This document shows positions 46,469-58,423 of a DNA stretch of 64,000 nucleotides, in pieces. The notes below the pieces were generated by a model. That model saw nothing but the letters and a program-made list of their open reading frames with translations. It ran no database searches and was not told the origin of the DNA. A program made the position numbers and the translations under genes. The DNA comes from Macrostomum hystrix (Eukaryota > Platyhelminthes > Macrostomidae), in NCBI GenBank assembly GCA_950097015.1, contig CATNEN010000008.1, forward strand, positions 620,001-684,000, in the 5' to 3' direction. Each line of letters starts with the position of its first letter. The first letter of the stretch is position 1.

Positions 46469-49400
46469 TCAGTCGCCAAGCACCAACTTTCTAACGGTGC
46501 GACTGCCACCGCTGCCGCCGCCACCGCTGCTGCCAGCTCCACTGCTGCCAGCACCGCTGCTGCCAGCACCGCCGGCGGGTCGTCGAGGTCCCTGACGGCC
46601 CTGATTGACTTCGATGCTGTAAACTACGGGCTTCTTAGCTGGAACAGCCTCGGAGCTGGACGATGCCGATGGCATGACCGGCTCGTTATAATAAATGTTG
46701 CCACTGTAGCCGGCTGATTGATTCTCGCGCTCCGAGCCTCCGCTGGGCCAACGCTGGTGCTGCTGCTGCTGCTGCTGCTGATACTGCTGTAGCATCTTAG
46801 CAGACGGCTTTGGTTTGGTAGTGGCAGAAGCCGATGCAGCAGACGCTGCAGTCGTGGCTCTAGGCGCAGTTTTCTTTGGCGATTTAAACAGACGGTGACG
46901 CTGCATGGCAACGGTTTGAGGAGCTGTGTGAGCAGGCTGCTGCTGCTGCTGCACGGAAGTTCCAGCCGATAGTCGATTCCTATCGCTCAGAACCATATTT
47001 GTCGAACTGAGGCTAGCTGACAACGAAGATGCCGCGGTGTCGATCGCAGCAGAAGCAGCAGCAGCGGTGATGGTGGAAGCCGAGCGGGTGGCGCCTAAAA
47101 ATGATTCAATATAGTCGACTTTATAGATGTCAAGAATTAGTGACTAGGTATTATTGCAGTCCATCGACTTGGAAATAAAATACATTCTAGAATATCTATT
47201 ACTTAGGGATAATTGACTGTTCAAGAATATCTATTATTTAGGGATAATTGACTGTTCAAGAATATCTATTATTTAGGGATAATTGACCATTCTAGAATAT
47301 CTATTTACTTTGGGATAATTGACTATTCTAGAATATCTATTATTTAGGGATAATTGACCATTCTAGAATATCTATTATTCAGGGATAAATGACCATTCTA
47401 GAATATCTATTATTCAGGGATAAATGACCATTCTAGAATATCTATTATTCAGGGATAAATGACCATTCTAGAATATCTATTATTTTGGGATAATTGACCA
47501 TTCTAGAATATCTATTTACTTTGGGATAATTGACTATTCTAGAATATCTATTATTTAGGGATAATTGACCATTCTAGAATATCTATTATTCAGGGATAAA
47601 TGACCATTCTAGAATATCTATTATTCAGGGATAAATGACCATTCTAGAATATCTATTATTCAGGGATAAATGACCATTCTAGAATATCTATTATTTAGGG
47701 ATAAATGACCATTCTAGAATATCTATTATTTAGGGATAAATGACCATTCTAGAATATCTATTATTCAGGGATAAATGACCATTCTAGAATATCTATTATT
47801 CAGGGATAAATGACCATTCTAGAATATCTATTATTCAGGGATAATTGACCATTCTAGAATATCTATTTATTTAGGGATAATTGACCATTCTAGAATATCG
47901 AGTAATTAAGGAATGAGTTGAAAATTATAGAATATCGATCCTTTTTTGGCACTCACCGGAGGCCACAAAGGATCTAGGTGTCACACTGGCAGCCTGAGTC
48001 TCGACCGGGTAGGAGCTGCGCATGTGCATAGGCTGGCGCTCATTGCGTTGCTGCAGTTCAGCAATGCGCTTCCACTCCAACAGGTTGGCGTCCTCATCTT
48101 CACAGGACAGCTCATTGCCACCGCGTCGCTTGCCGCCGCCGCCGAGTTTGCCAGCGGCCCCGCCGTCGCCAGCATTGCTATTTACAAACGGACGGCGATC
48201 AAATATTGGTGAGGCCAATAAGTCCAGATCGGAGCTGGTCCGGCGAAGCCGACGCTGTGCTGCAGAGATCGGCGCCGACTGCGGCGGCGTTGTCGACTGG
48301 GAGCCGTCCGGCGAGTTAACGATGCCGCCATTCCGGCGCTGCTGGCCTCGCTGCTGCTGCTGCTGCTGCTGAAGTTCAGCCACAGCCTCTTCGAGCTGTT
48401 GGCAGCGAGCCAGTAGGCGCTCCTTCATCTCCGACTCTTCATCGCGCTCTTCGATGGCCTTCTTTAGAGCAGCTTTGCGCCTGTCGCCAGATTCAACTAG
48501 GCTGGCCTGTTCCATTTCGCGCTGGCGCAGACTGGCCCGCAGTTGCTGGGCCTGCGAGATTGGCAGGTCAGTGGGTTTAGCAGAGCCTTGTTCACTATCA
48601 ATGCTAGTGGGTTTAGCAGAGCCTTGTTCACTATCAATGCTAGTGGGTTTAGCAGAGCCTTGTTCACTATCAATGCTAGTGGGTTTAGCAGAGCCTTGTT
48701 CACTATCAATGCTAGTTTAGCAGTGCCTTGTTCACTATCAATGCTAGTGGGTTTAGCAGTGCCTTGTTCACTATCAATGCTAGTGGGTTTAGCAGAGCCC
48801 TGTTCACTATCAATGCTAGTGGGTTTAGCAGAGCCTTGTTCACTATCAATGCTAGTGGGTTTAGCAGAGCCTTGTTCACTATCAATGCTAGTGGGTTTAG
48901 CAGAGCCTTGTTCACTATCAATGCTAGTGGGTTTAGCAGTGCCTTGTTCACTATCAATGCTAGTGGGTTTAGCAGTGCCTTGTTCACTATCAATGCTAGT
49001 GGGTTTAGCAGTGCCTTGTTCACTATCAATGCTAGTGGGTTTAGCAGTGCCTTGTTCACTATCAATGCTAGTGGGTTTAGCAGTGCCTTGTTCACTATCA
49101 ATGCTAGTGGGTTTAGCAGTGCCTTGTTCACTATCAATGCTAGTGGGTTTAGCAGAGCCCTGTTCACTATCAATGCTAGTGGGTTTAGCAGAGCCTTGTT
49201 CACTATCAATGCTAGTGGGTTTAGCAGTGCCTTGTTCACTATCAATGCTAGTGGGTTTAGCAGTGCCTTGTTCACTATCAATGCTAGTGGGTTTAGCAGT
49301 GCCTTGTTCACTATCAATGCTAGTGGGTTTAGCAGTGCCTTGTTCACTATCAATGCTAGTGGGTTTAGCAGTGCCTTGTTCACTATCAATGCTAGTGGGT

Positions 49401-52400
49401 TTAGCAGTGCCTTGTTCACTATCAATGCTAGTGGGTTTAGCAGTGCCTTGTTCACTATCAATGCTAGTGGGCTTTATTATGTAGGTTTAGCAGCGTTTTT
49501 ATTAATACAAATGGATTAATGGACTAACGGTCCCTAATCTGTCCCTAACCTCTGCTTTAGAGGCCTCCAGTGCCGCCTCGGTCGCCTCCAACTGGCTGGC
49601 CAACCGGTCGGTCACGGCCTTGGCCTCGCGCTGAGCCTCTTCGCGCGCCGCCGCCGAGGCTCTCAGCTCCGCCCCGCTGCGCTGTCTACTGTTCCGATAC
49701 TGCAACTCCTGCAGCTGGTCCTGCAGCTCAGCCAGCTGCAGCTCGACTTTGGCGCGCGCCTCCCGCTGTCTGGCAGCTTCGTCCGACTCGGTCAGCAGTC
49801 GCTCGCCGGCAGCAATCAATTCGCGACGCAATCTGGCGGTCTCGCGTTGCAGCTCCTCCAGCTGGCAGGAGGTCAGCGTCAACCGGTTGGAGATTCGGTC
49901 TAGCTCCGCTTCGCGATTCAGCAATTCGTCCTCTCGATCTGCCAGCCTTCGCTGCAGACTGTCGGCTTTGCGCTGGACTCGTTCCCGCTCGGCGGCGGCC
50001 GACTCGGTGGCCGCCTCAGCCGCCTGACGGGCCTTTGTTTCAGCGATTCAGAAGCAGTTTTGTGTTGATAAAACAATGGGCTTAAGACAAAAAAATGCCA
50101 AAAAAGCAACACATTTTCGTCCCTAAAATTTTTTTTGACTTTGTCAAGTTAGTTCTTTTCTAAGCTCCCCCTGTAAGTCTTGTGCTCTTTTAACTCTAGT
50201 TTCTCGAGCCCTATGCCATTATCCTCTACCCACTCTGCCTCCAGAATTCTCTACACTTATATTATCCTCCAACGCCTCTCATACAATGATTTATAACTGT
50301 CTACCATATTTATATTACACTCTCATATCCTACACTCTCTCATATCCTACACACTCTCATATCCTACACTCTAACACCCTACACTCTCTCATATTCTAGT
50401 CTCTCATATCCTACTCTCTCATATCCTACACTCTCTTGTCCTACTCTCTCATATCCTACACTCTCTCATATCCTAAACTCTCTCAAATCCTACACTCTCA
50501 TGTCCTACACTCTCATGTCCTACACTCTCTCATGTTCTAGTCTCTCATATCCTACACTCTCATATCCAACACTCTCTCATATTCTAGTCTCTCATATCCT
50601 ACACTCTCTCATATCCTAAACTCTCTCATATCCTACACTCTCTCATATCCTACACTCTATCATATCCTACACTCTCTCATATCCTAAACTCTCTCATATC
50701 CTACACTCTCTCATATCCTACACTCTCATATCCTACACTCTAACACCCTACACTCTCTCATATTCTAGTCTCTCATATCCTAAACTCTCTTCTGTCCTAC
50801 ACTCTCTTGTCCTACTCTCTCATATCCTACACTCTCATATCCTACACTCTCATATCCTACACTCTCATATCCTACACTCTCATATCCTACACTCTTTCAT
50901 ATCCTACACTCTTTCATATCCTAAACTCTCTCATATCCTAAACTCTCTCATATCCTACACTCTCATATCCTACACTCTTTCATATCCTACACTCTTTCAT
51001 ATCCTAAACTCTCTCATATCCTAAACTCTCTCATATCCTACACTCTCTCATATCCTACACTCTCTCATATCCTACACTCTCATATCCTACACTCTCATAT
51101 CCTACACTCTCATATCCTACACTCTCATATCCTACACTCTTTCATATCCTACACTCTTTCATATCCTAAACTCTCTCATATCCTACACTCTCTCATATCC
51201 TACACTCTCATATCCTACACTCTCATATCCTACACTCTCTCATATCCTACACTCTATCATATCCTACACTCTCTCATATCCTACACTCTCATATCCTACA
51301 CTCTTCATATCCTACACTCTTCATATCCTAAACTCTCTCATATCCTAAACTCTCTCATATCCTACACTCTCTCATATCCTACACTCTCTCATATCCTACA
51401 CTCTCATATCCTACACTCTTTCATATCCTACTCTCTCATATCCTACACTCTCATATCCTACACTCTCATATCCTACACTCTCATATCCTACACTCTCTCA
51501 TATCCTACACTCTCATATCCTACACTCTCTCATATCCTACACTCTCATATCCTACACTCTCTCATATCCTACACTCCTCATATCCTACACTCTCTCATAT
51601 CCTACACTCTCTCATATCCTACACTCTCATATCCTACACTCTCTCATATCCTACACTCTCTCATATCCTACACTCTCATATCCTACACTCTCATATCCTA
51701 CACTCTCATATCCTACACTCTCATATCCTACACTCTCATATCCTACACTCTCTCATATCCTACACTCTCATATCCTACACTCTCATATCCTACACTCTCT
51801 CATATCCTACACTCTCTCATATCCTACACTCTCATATCCTACACTCTCATATCCTACACTCTCATATCCTACACTCTCATATCCTACACTCTCTCATATC
51901 CTACACTCTCATATCCTACACTCTCTCATATCCTACACTCTCATATCCTACACTCTCTCATATCCTACACTCTCATATCCTACACTCTCTCATATCCTAC
52001 ACTCTCATATCTACACTCTCTCATATCCTACACTCTCTCATATCCTACACTCTCTCATATCCTACACTCTCTCATATCCTACACTCTCTCATATCCTACA
52101 CTCTCATATCTACACTCTCTCATATCCTACACTCTCATATCCTACACTCTCTCATATCCTACACTCTCTCATATCCTACACTCTCTCATATCCTACACTC
52201 TCATATCCTACACTCTCATATCCTACACTCTCTCATATCCTACACTCTCTCATATCTATCCTCCACACTCTCGCATGTTTTCATTCACCGTCTTTCACAT
52301 TATTCGCCGTCACTCCCACTAAAAAGATTTTCTACAGCATTTTTCTCTCATTTAAACGCACAGCTACAATACAAAGCAATTAAGAGCCCAAACCTTGGCC

Positions 52401-55400
52401 AGCTCGGTATCCATCTTGGATTTCTCGCCCTGAGCAGCCTCTAGTTGGGCCTCTCGATCAGCCAGCTGTTTATCCTTATCCATCAGGCTGTCGCGCATTA
52501 GGCGCAGCTCCTCCTGCAGATCTTTGCAACGGCGATCCAGACCTTCGGCTTGGCGACGCGCGTCCAATAGCTCAGCTGATGGCTCAGCGTTGACCGCGGC
52601 GGCGGCCGCAGCGGCAACCTCACATTCAAGCTTGGCTAGACGCTCTTTAGCGGAGTCCAGCTCCAATTGAGTAGCGGTTAGTTCACCCTCGAGACGTAGA
52701 TGAGCGTCAGCCGCAATGGCCTGTTGAGCCTCCAGCTGCTCGTGCAGATCAGCTACCCTGCGTTCGTTTGCCTTGTAAAATGGAATGAAATAGAATGAAA
52801 TGGAATGAATTGTATGGGATTATAAATGTACCCTCGTAATGATGACAACATTGGTCTAATGCTTCTGCTCCCCTAAGGGAGGTTAAAATTGCTAGTCTAA
52901 TGCACTAAATTTAGGTGCTAAAAAGATGACGGAGCCCAAAAATTATCATAGTTACTCGCGCCATTTATCATAATTTCCAATGGCTTACCTTGGCTGCCGA
53001 GTCGAAGGCGGTCTTCAATTCGGCGATTTCGACCAGCGCCTGATCCCTGGCTGAGCGCAGACCCTGCACTAATTGGCGCTTCTCGTTCAGCGCCGCCTCG
53101 GCTTCGGAGCGAGCCTCGGCTAGACGCCTGTCGGCTTCTTCCAGCGCCGCCGAGCACTTCTCCCTGGTGGTGTGAACCTCCTGGCTGCTAGCTTGCCGGG
53201 CCTGCTGAAGCTCCTCATTAGCCTGGGCTAGCTCGGCTGATAACTGCTCATAATCCTTTGAATACTTCAGCTTGGTGTCCTCCAGCTGACGACTGGCAGA
53301 TTGCAGCTGGTTGCGCAACGACTCAGACTCAGCATGGGCGGTCATCAGATCTTTGATCGTGGCCTCTAGTTTAGCCTCAGTCTCTTCAAGGTTATCGGAT
53401 AGGCAGTGAATGCCAGCGTTGTGCTGTGCTACTAACTGCTCGGATTTCTCCAGTGCCTGATCGAGGGTACGGAGGGGTAATCTGGCTTGTATAGAAATAC
53501 TGATCAATAAAGGAAATCGATACTAATCACTTCAGGAAATCGATAGTGATCACTTCAGGAAATCGATAACTGATCACTTCAGGAAATTGATACTAATTGC
53601 TTCTGGAAATCGATGCTGATCGTTTTACTAAATCTATTCCTAGACTGATCGCCTTAGGAAATCGATACTTATTGCTTCAGGAATTAAATACTAATTGCTT
53701 CTGAAAATCAATACTAATTGCTTCTGGAAATCGATGCTGATAGTTTTACTAAATCTATTCCTAGACTGATCGCTTTAGGAAATCGATACTGATTGCTTCA
53801 GGAAATCAATACTGATTGCTTCAGGAAATCAATACTGATTGCTTCAGGAAATCGATACTGATTGCTTCAAGAAATCTATATTGATCGCCGTTTTGAAACC
53901 GATGCTGATTGCTTCAGGAAATCGATACTGATCACTTTAGGAAATCAAAACTAATTGCTTCTGGAAATCAATACTAATTGCTTCTGGAAATCAATACTAA
54001 TTGCTTCAGGAAATCAATACTAATTGCTTCCGGAAATCGATGCTAATCGCTTTAGGAATTCGATACTAATTGACTCAGGAAATCGATAACTATCACTTCA
54101 TAAATGGATAGTAATGAATATTTTAAACAATCAGTAAGTAGTGACTTACATTTTTTAGCTGCTCGAGCAGTTCTAGCATGCTCAATAGCTCAGCATCTTT
54201 TTCTTCAACTTCCTTTTGCTTGTCGGCCACTTCAACTTCCAGACGGCAGACTGATTCGCGCAGCTTGTCATCTTCGGCCTGGACTTCAGCAGCGCGATCC
54301 CTGGAGTCGGCAACTTCAAGCTGTAGCGCCTCTATACTCAAATCCTTCTCGGCTAGTTCGCGTTTGAGTCTATTGACGCTGGCCTCATAAGAGGCGGCCG
54401 ATTCTTTGGCGGCCAAGATACTTGACTTGGCCTCGGCTAAAGCGGTCTCCTTGGCTGCGACCTCCTCCGCGGAGGCTTCGGCATTCAGGCGAGCTTCCAG
54501 ACGCTCCATCTGAGCAACGCCTAACTCGGCTTCGAATCGAGTCCGCTCCTCCGTGACTCGCTTGAGCTCGGCTCTAGCCGACTCTAACTCCTGCTCAAGG
54601 TAATAGATCTTCTTCTCGGTGACTCCGAACAGCGTCTCGGAGGCTGCCGCGTCGGCGGCGGCTTCAGCGACCGTGGACGAGTCGTCCAGACGGGAACTCA
54701 TCTCGGCCAGCTGTTGACGCATCTCGGCGCAGCGACGTTCGGCTGCCTGAGCAGCGTCCTGAGCCTCTTTCTTGGCTTGCAGCAGGCGGTTGATTTCCCT
54801 GAGTGTGGCCATTGTTTGATCATGAAAGATCGACCACTAGCATCTGGCTCATTGTACCAGATTCTGGCCTGCTAATCTATGGCTCATTGTACCAGATTCT
54901 GGCCTGCTAATCTATGGCTCATTGTACCAGATTCTGGCCTGCTAATCTATGGCTCATTGTACCAGATTCTGGCCTGCTAATCTGTGGCTCACTGTACCAG
55001 ATTCTGGCCTGCTAATCTATGGCTCATTGTACCAGATTCTGGCCTGCTAATCTATGGCTCATTGTACCAGATTCTGGCCTGCTAATCTGTGGCTCACTGT
55101 ACCAGATTCTGGCCTGCTAATCTATGGCTCATTGTACCAGATTCTGGCATGCTAGTCTATGGCTCACTGTACCAGATTCTGGCCTGCTAATCTGTGGCTC
55201 ACTGTACCAGATTCTGGCCTGCTAGTCTATGGCTCATTGTACCAGATTCTGGCCTGCTAATCTATGGCTCATTGTACCAGATTCTGGCCTGCTAATCTAT
55301 GGCTCACTGTACCAGATTCTGGCCTGCTAATCTGTGGCTCACTGTACCAGATTCTGGCCTGCTAATCTGTGGCTCACTGTACCAGATTCTGGCCTGCTAA

Positions 55401-58400
55401 TCTGTGGCTCACTGTACCAGATTCTGGCCTGCTAATCTATGGCTCACTGTACCAGATTCTAGCCTGCTAATCTATGGCTCACTGTACCAGATTCTGGCCT
55501 GCTAATCTATGGCTCACTGTACCAGATTCTAGCCTGCTAATCTGTGGCTCACTGTACCAGATTCTGGCCTGCTAATCTATGGCTCACTGTACCAGATTCT
55601 GGCCTGCTAATCTGTGGCTCACTGTACCAGATTCTGGCCTGCTAATCTATGGCTCATTGTACCAGATTCTGGCATGCTAATCTATGGCTCACTGTACCAG
55701 ATTCTGGCCTGCTAATCTATGGCTCATTGTACCAGATTCTGGCATGCTAGTCTATGGCTAATTGTACCAGATTCTGGCATGCTAGTCTATGGCTAATTGT
55801 ACCAGATTCTGGCCTGCTAATCTGTGGCTCATTGTACCAGATTCTGGCATGCTAATCTATGGCTCATTGTACCAGATTCTGGCATGCTAGTCTATGGCTA
55901 ATTGTACCAGATTCTGGCCTGCTAATCTGTGGCTCACTGTACCAGATTCTGGCCTGCTAATCTATGGCTCATTGTACCAGATTCTGGCCTGCTAGTCTAT
56001 GGCTAATTGTACCAGATTCTGGCATGCTAATCTATGGCTCATTGTACCAGATTCTGGCCTCCTAATATATGCTTTGTTGCAGCAGATTTAGGCCAGTAAT
56101 TCTTTGTTTTGTTTAATAAAGATTCAGATTTTATTTTTAAAAAAGTTTTTGTAGGAGGGCTTTGGGAACTGGCACATTTTTTGGGTACAGTAGACCCTCT
56201 GACTTTCCCATATTCATGCTATAGTCTATTTATGGTGACCATTGCACGACAAGTCCCCCAAGCCCTCTCTAGTGCCCGATAATCGATCGATGCAGGAATG
56301 TTAAGAAGATGAATAGAAGCAAACAGCCTACCTATTAGCTTCAGTGAGTTCATGATTGAGCTGCTCAAAGTGTTCCTGAGCCTCACGCAGAGTGCAACTG
56401 CCCTGACGATTAGCTTGCATCTGTTCGATCGCAGCGCGCATCCTGTCCCGATCCTGCTGCAGCCGGACAAACTCGTGCTCAAGCGTGCTGTATCGATCTG
56501 CGTAGACGCTCATCTCGTTCAACATCCCGTTGACATTGTCCAACTGGTCGGCCAGGCCAGATAGGCGTTGGTTTTCTTCGCGTAGCTCGGCCAGTTCCTC
56601 ATTCTGATGGGACAGTTCAGATCGGCAGCGGCGCAGCTTCTCCTCCTGTTCGGCGAAGTCCTGCTCGCGTTTAGCTAGCTGGCTCTGATGGCGCGGAGGA
56701 TCGACGATTGTGAGGACGAGGGGGCTGAGGATAAATGACTAAATTCAAAAGCTTACACTAATATTAATAATAATAACTGCAGGTGGGCTGCGGGCAATGG
56801 CACATAGTTTGGTGACACTAGACCCGCTGCCAGCGAGGAGGCAATTCTGCCCATTTCGCTGACTCCTGAGCACACACGCACACAGGTGTGTACATCTGCC
56901 CCAACTTTCTCATCGTCAAGCAGTGTACACTCTCTTTGTGCCTTGGAGGTTGGCCCTCAAGGGCTTAAATTGCACGACAAGCCACCAAGCCTTCTCTCCG
57001 CGGCTGCGCGGAATCGAGCTTAGGGACTTAACCGCTCAACCACCAAATCCCAAAGCTTCACGAAGCTAACCTGCATATCCATCAGCTGCTGTTCCAGCAT
57101 GTCTTTCAAAGCAATTTCCGACTGCAATCTTTGGTTCAATTGGTTATAGTCATCTAGAGTCGATGCTGTAGCGGCCAATGACGAACCAGCCGCTGCCAAC
57201 GGAGGCCTCTGACGGCATCGTCGACTGGCTAGCGGCGAGGCAGCGAGAAATCGTTTCAAAGGCGACGCGGCGATGTCACCGGCGGCTATGTCGGCCGAAT
57301 TTGAGCCCGACACGGCGGCGGATGACGCTGCAGCAGCCGCCGCGGCAGCAGCAGCGGCCGACGCAGCCGATGGAAACAAAACCCGGGCCAGATGCGGAGC
57401 CAGATGCGGGCTAGTTGATGGTCCGGAGAGGCCGCCGTTTGCGCCGCTAACCGATGGCGAGCTGGAATTGTCGATGTGCAGGGCGCGCAGGCTCTCTAAC
57501 GATAGGCAGCCATCGTCGGTTTCCAACAATTGCCGAGTTAGAGACATCACCGTCCGCTGACTATTCGGTCCGAGACGATCGGCGGCTGCGGCGACGCGGG
57601 CCTGCGAGCTGCCAGTCTGAAGCCAGGCGCCAAGAAGCAGCAGGCAGAGGCGGAGGGCCTGCCGGGATGTTTGAGATGGGGGTAAATGGTTGACGATACT
57701 TGAGGATAATCAGACTCTTGGGGAACAGTTATGGCTGAGAACTCCTCTACTCTAGTGGAGGGTGAGTGGCCCCTGAGCTCGATTCCGCGGCAAGCCCACA
57801 TTTATTTGGGGCGCAGCCGCAGAGAGAAGGCTTGGTGGCTTGTCGTGCAATTTCAGCCTTTGAGGGCCAACCCCCAAGGCACAGTGAAGTGTACACTGCC
57901 TGACGATGAGAAATTCAGCGCAGTTGAACACCCCTGTGTGAGTGTGTGCCTGCGTACAGTATCTGTGTGCGTGTGTGCTCAGGAAGCAGCGAGATGGGCA
58001 TTGCCTCCTCGCTGGCTGCTATGAATCATAATAGCCTGATAATTTCAAATTAGTGATGCTTCATAAATAAAGCTACAAAAAGGTTGTCTGTCGGCTCACC
58101 TGCAGCTCAAATCCGTGATCCTGGGCCATCAGACATTCCCAGTTAACAAATTTTACTACTCGCACCCTGTAAAAGTCGTCTAGAAACTCTTCTATGGCAG
58201 CGAAACGGGCCATCGGCGAATCGGCCACGGACGATGCTGTGGCGGTTGTTGTCGCAGTGGGACGACAGCAGCCGAGGCTGACGCAGAGGTCGCGCAGCTG
58301 GCGACCGTCTGACAGGCTGGCCTCGCTTGGCGGCCTGCCACCGGGGTCAGGGAGCAGCTGGCCAATCCAAGACAGCAAGCAAGCTCGCCTGGCCGGGTCA

Positions 58401-58423
58401 ATGGGTGCAATAATGTCTTCGTC
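46469..58423 (-). CDS. NUMA1: NuMA (nuclear mitotic apparatus protein) orthologue, at least nine exons
   Basis: Exons: 58423-58100, 57658-57071, 56684-56332, 54798-54150, 53456-52989, 52771-52394, 50032-49550, 48551-47957, 47094-46469. All have AG/GT borders and join in phase. With the candidate first exon the total is 4,506 nt (1,501 residues; human 2,115). NuMA links dynein to the cortical LGN-Galphai complex and organises spindle poles. Visible: an N-terminal CH-like region ([14 protein letters not shown] ... [14 protein letters not shown] ... [16 protein letters not shown]), a long coiled coil over exons 4-9, and near residue 1,250 the LGN-binding motif [18 protein letters not shown] followed by SSYPVE, matching human Nu[13 protein letters not shown]...CYPLE. 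The C-terminus is low-complexity, Gly/Ser/Gln-rich. The coiled coil is shorter than in vertebrates. Introns hold private arrays or SINEs. Spindle role is inferred. Confidence 0.92.
47160..47935. repeat. 35-bp minisatellite in the last NuMA intron
   Basis: About 22 copies of GAATATCTATTATTCAGGGA plus TAAATGACCATTCTA, with TTTAGGG and AATTGAC variants, filling the intron 47095-47956. Confidence 0.96.
48567..49485. repeat. 36-bp minisatellite in a NuMA intron
   Basis: About 25 copies of GTGGGTTTAGCAGTGCCTTG plus TTCACTATCAATGCTA, with a CAGAGCC/CAGTGCC dimorphism and one copy shortened by four bases near 48716. It lies in the intron 48552-49549. Monomers carry no stops in several frames, hence long spurious reading frames on both strands. 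Confidence 0.96.
50290..52262. repeat. 15/17-bp minisatellite in a NuMA intron
   Basis: More than 110 copies of TCTCATATCCTACAC (15 bp) or TCTCTCATATCCTACAC (17 bp), mixed with TTTC and CTAAAC variants, in the 2.4-kb intron 50033-52393. The left part (50290-50530) is the most diverged. The neighbouring intron 52772-52988 is only 217 bp and has no array. Confidence 0.96.
53510..54110. repeat. 23-bp minisatellite in a NuMA intron
   Basis: About 25 relatively diverged copies of GAAATCGATACTGATTGCTT plus CAG in the intron 53457-54149. Higher divergence than the other NuMA arrays suggests greater age. Confidence 0.93.
54830..56065. repeat. 35-bp minisatellite in a NuMA intron
   Basis: About 35 copies of ATTCTGGCCTGCTAATCTAT plus GGCTCATTGTACCAG, with CATG, AGTC, TGTGG and CACTG variants, in the intron 54799-56331. 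A degraded SINE lies between the array and exon 4. Confidence 0.96.
56140..56282 (-). mobile_element. Degraded SINE copy with internal deletion
   Basis: The 3' end (GGAGGGCTTTGGGAACTGGC, ACAGTAGACCC) is joined to the 5' body (GACCATTGCACGACAAGTCC, CCAAGCCCTCTCT), in the orientation of the copy at 56.8-57.1 kb. The middle of the element is missing. Confidence 0.7.
56760..57052 (-). mobile_element. tRNA-derived SINE, best-preserved copy
   Basis: In a NuMA intron on the gene's strand. The 5' end (minus) reads GGGATTTGGTGGTTGAGCGG then TTAAGTCCCTAAGCTCGATTCC: an A box like that of tRNA-Leu/Ser and a B-box-like sequence, so the head is tRNA-derived. A unique body of about 220 bp follows and a (TTA)n tail ends the copy. 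It lies directly against exon 3 (donor 57070). Confidence 0.88.
57755..58032 (+). mobile_element. tRNA-derived SINE copy in a NuMA intron
   Basis: Antisense to the gene. Head GGTGAGTGGCCCCTGAGCTC plus GATTCCGCGG, body blocks GGCTTGTCGTGCAATTTCAG, TGACGATGAGAAATTCAG and GTGTGTGCTCAGGAAGCAGC; the extreme 3' end is truncated relative to other copies. Confidence 0.85.

Noticed and set aside
48543-49519. Repetitive proteins on both strands
   Set aside because: 36-bp intronic minisatellite of NuMA; reading frames on both strands are a periodicity effect.
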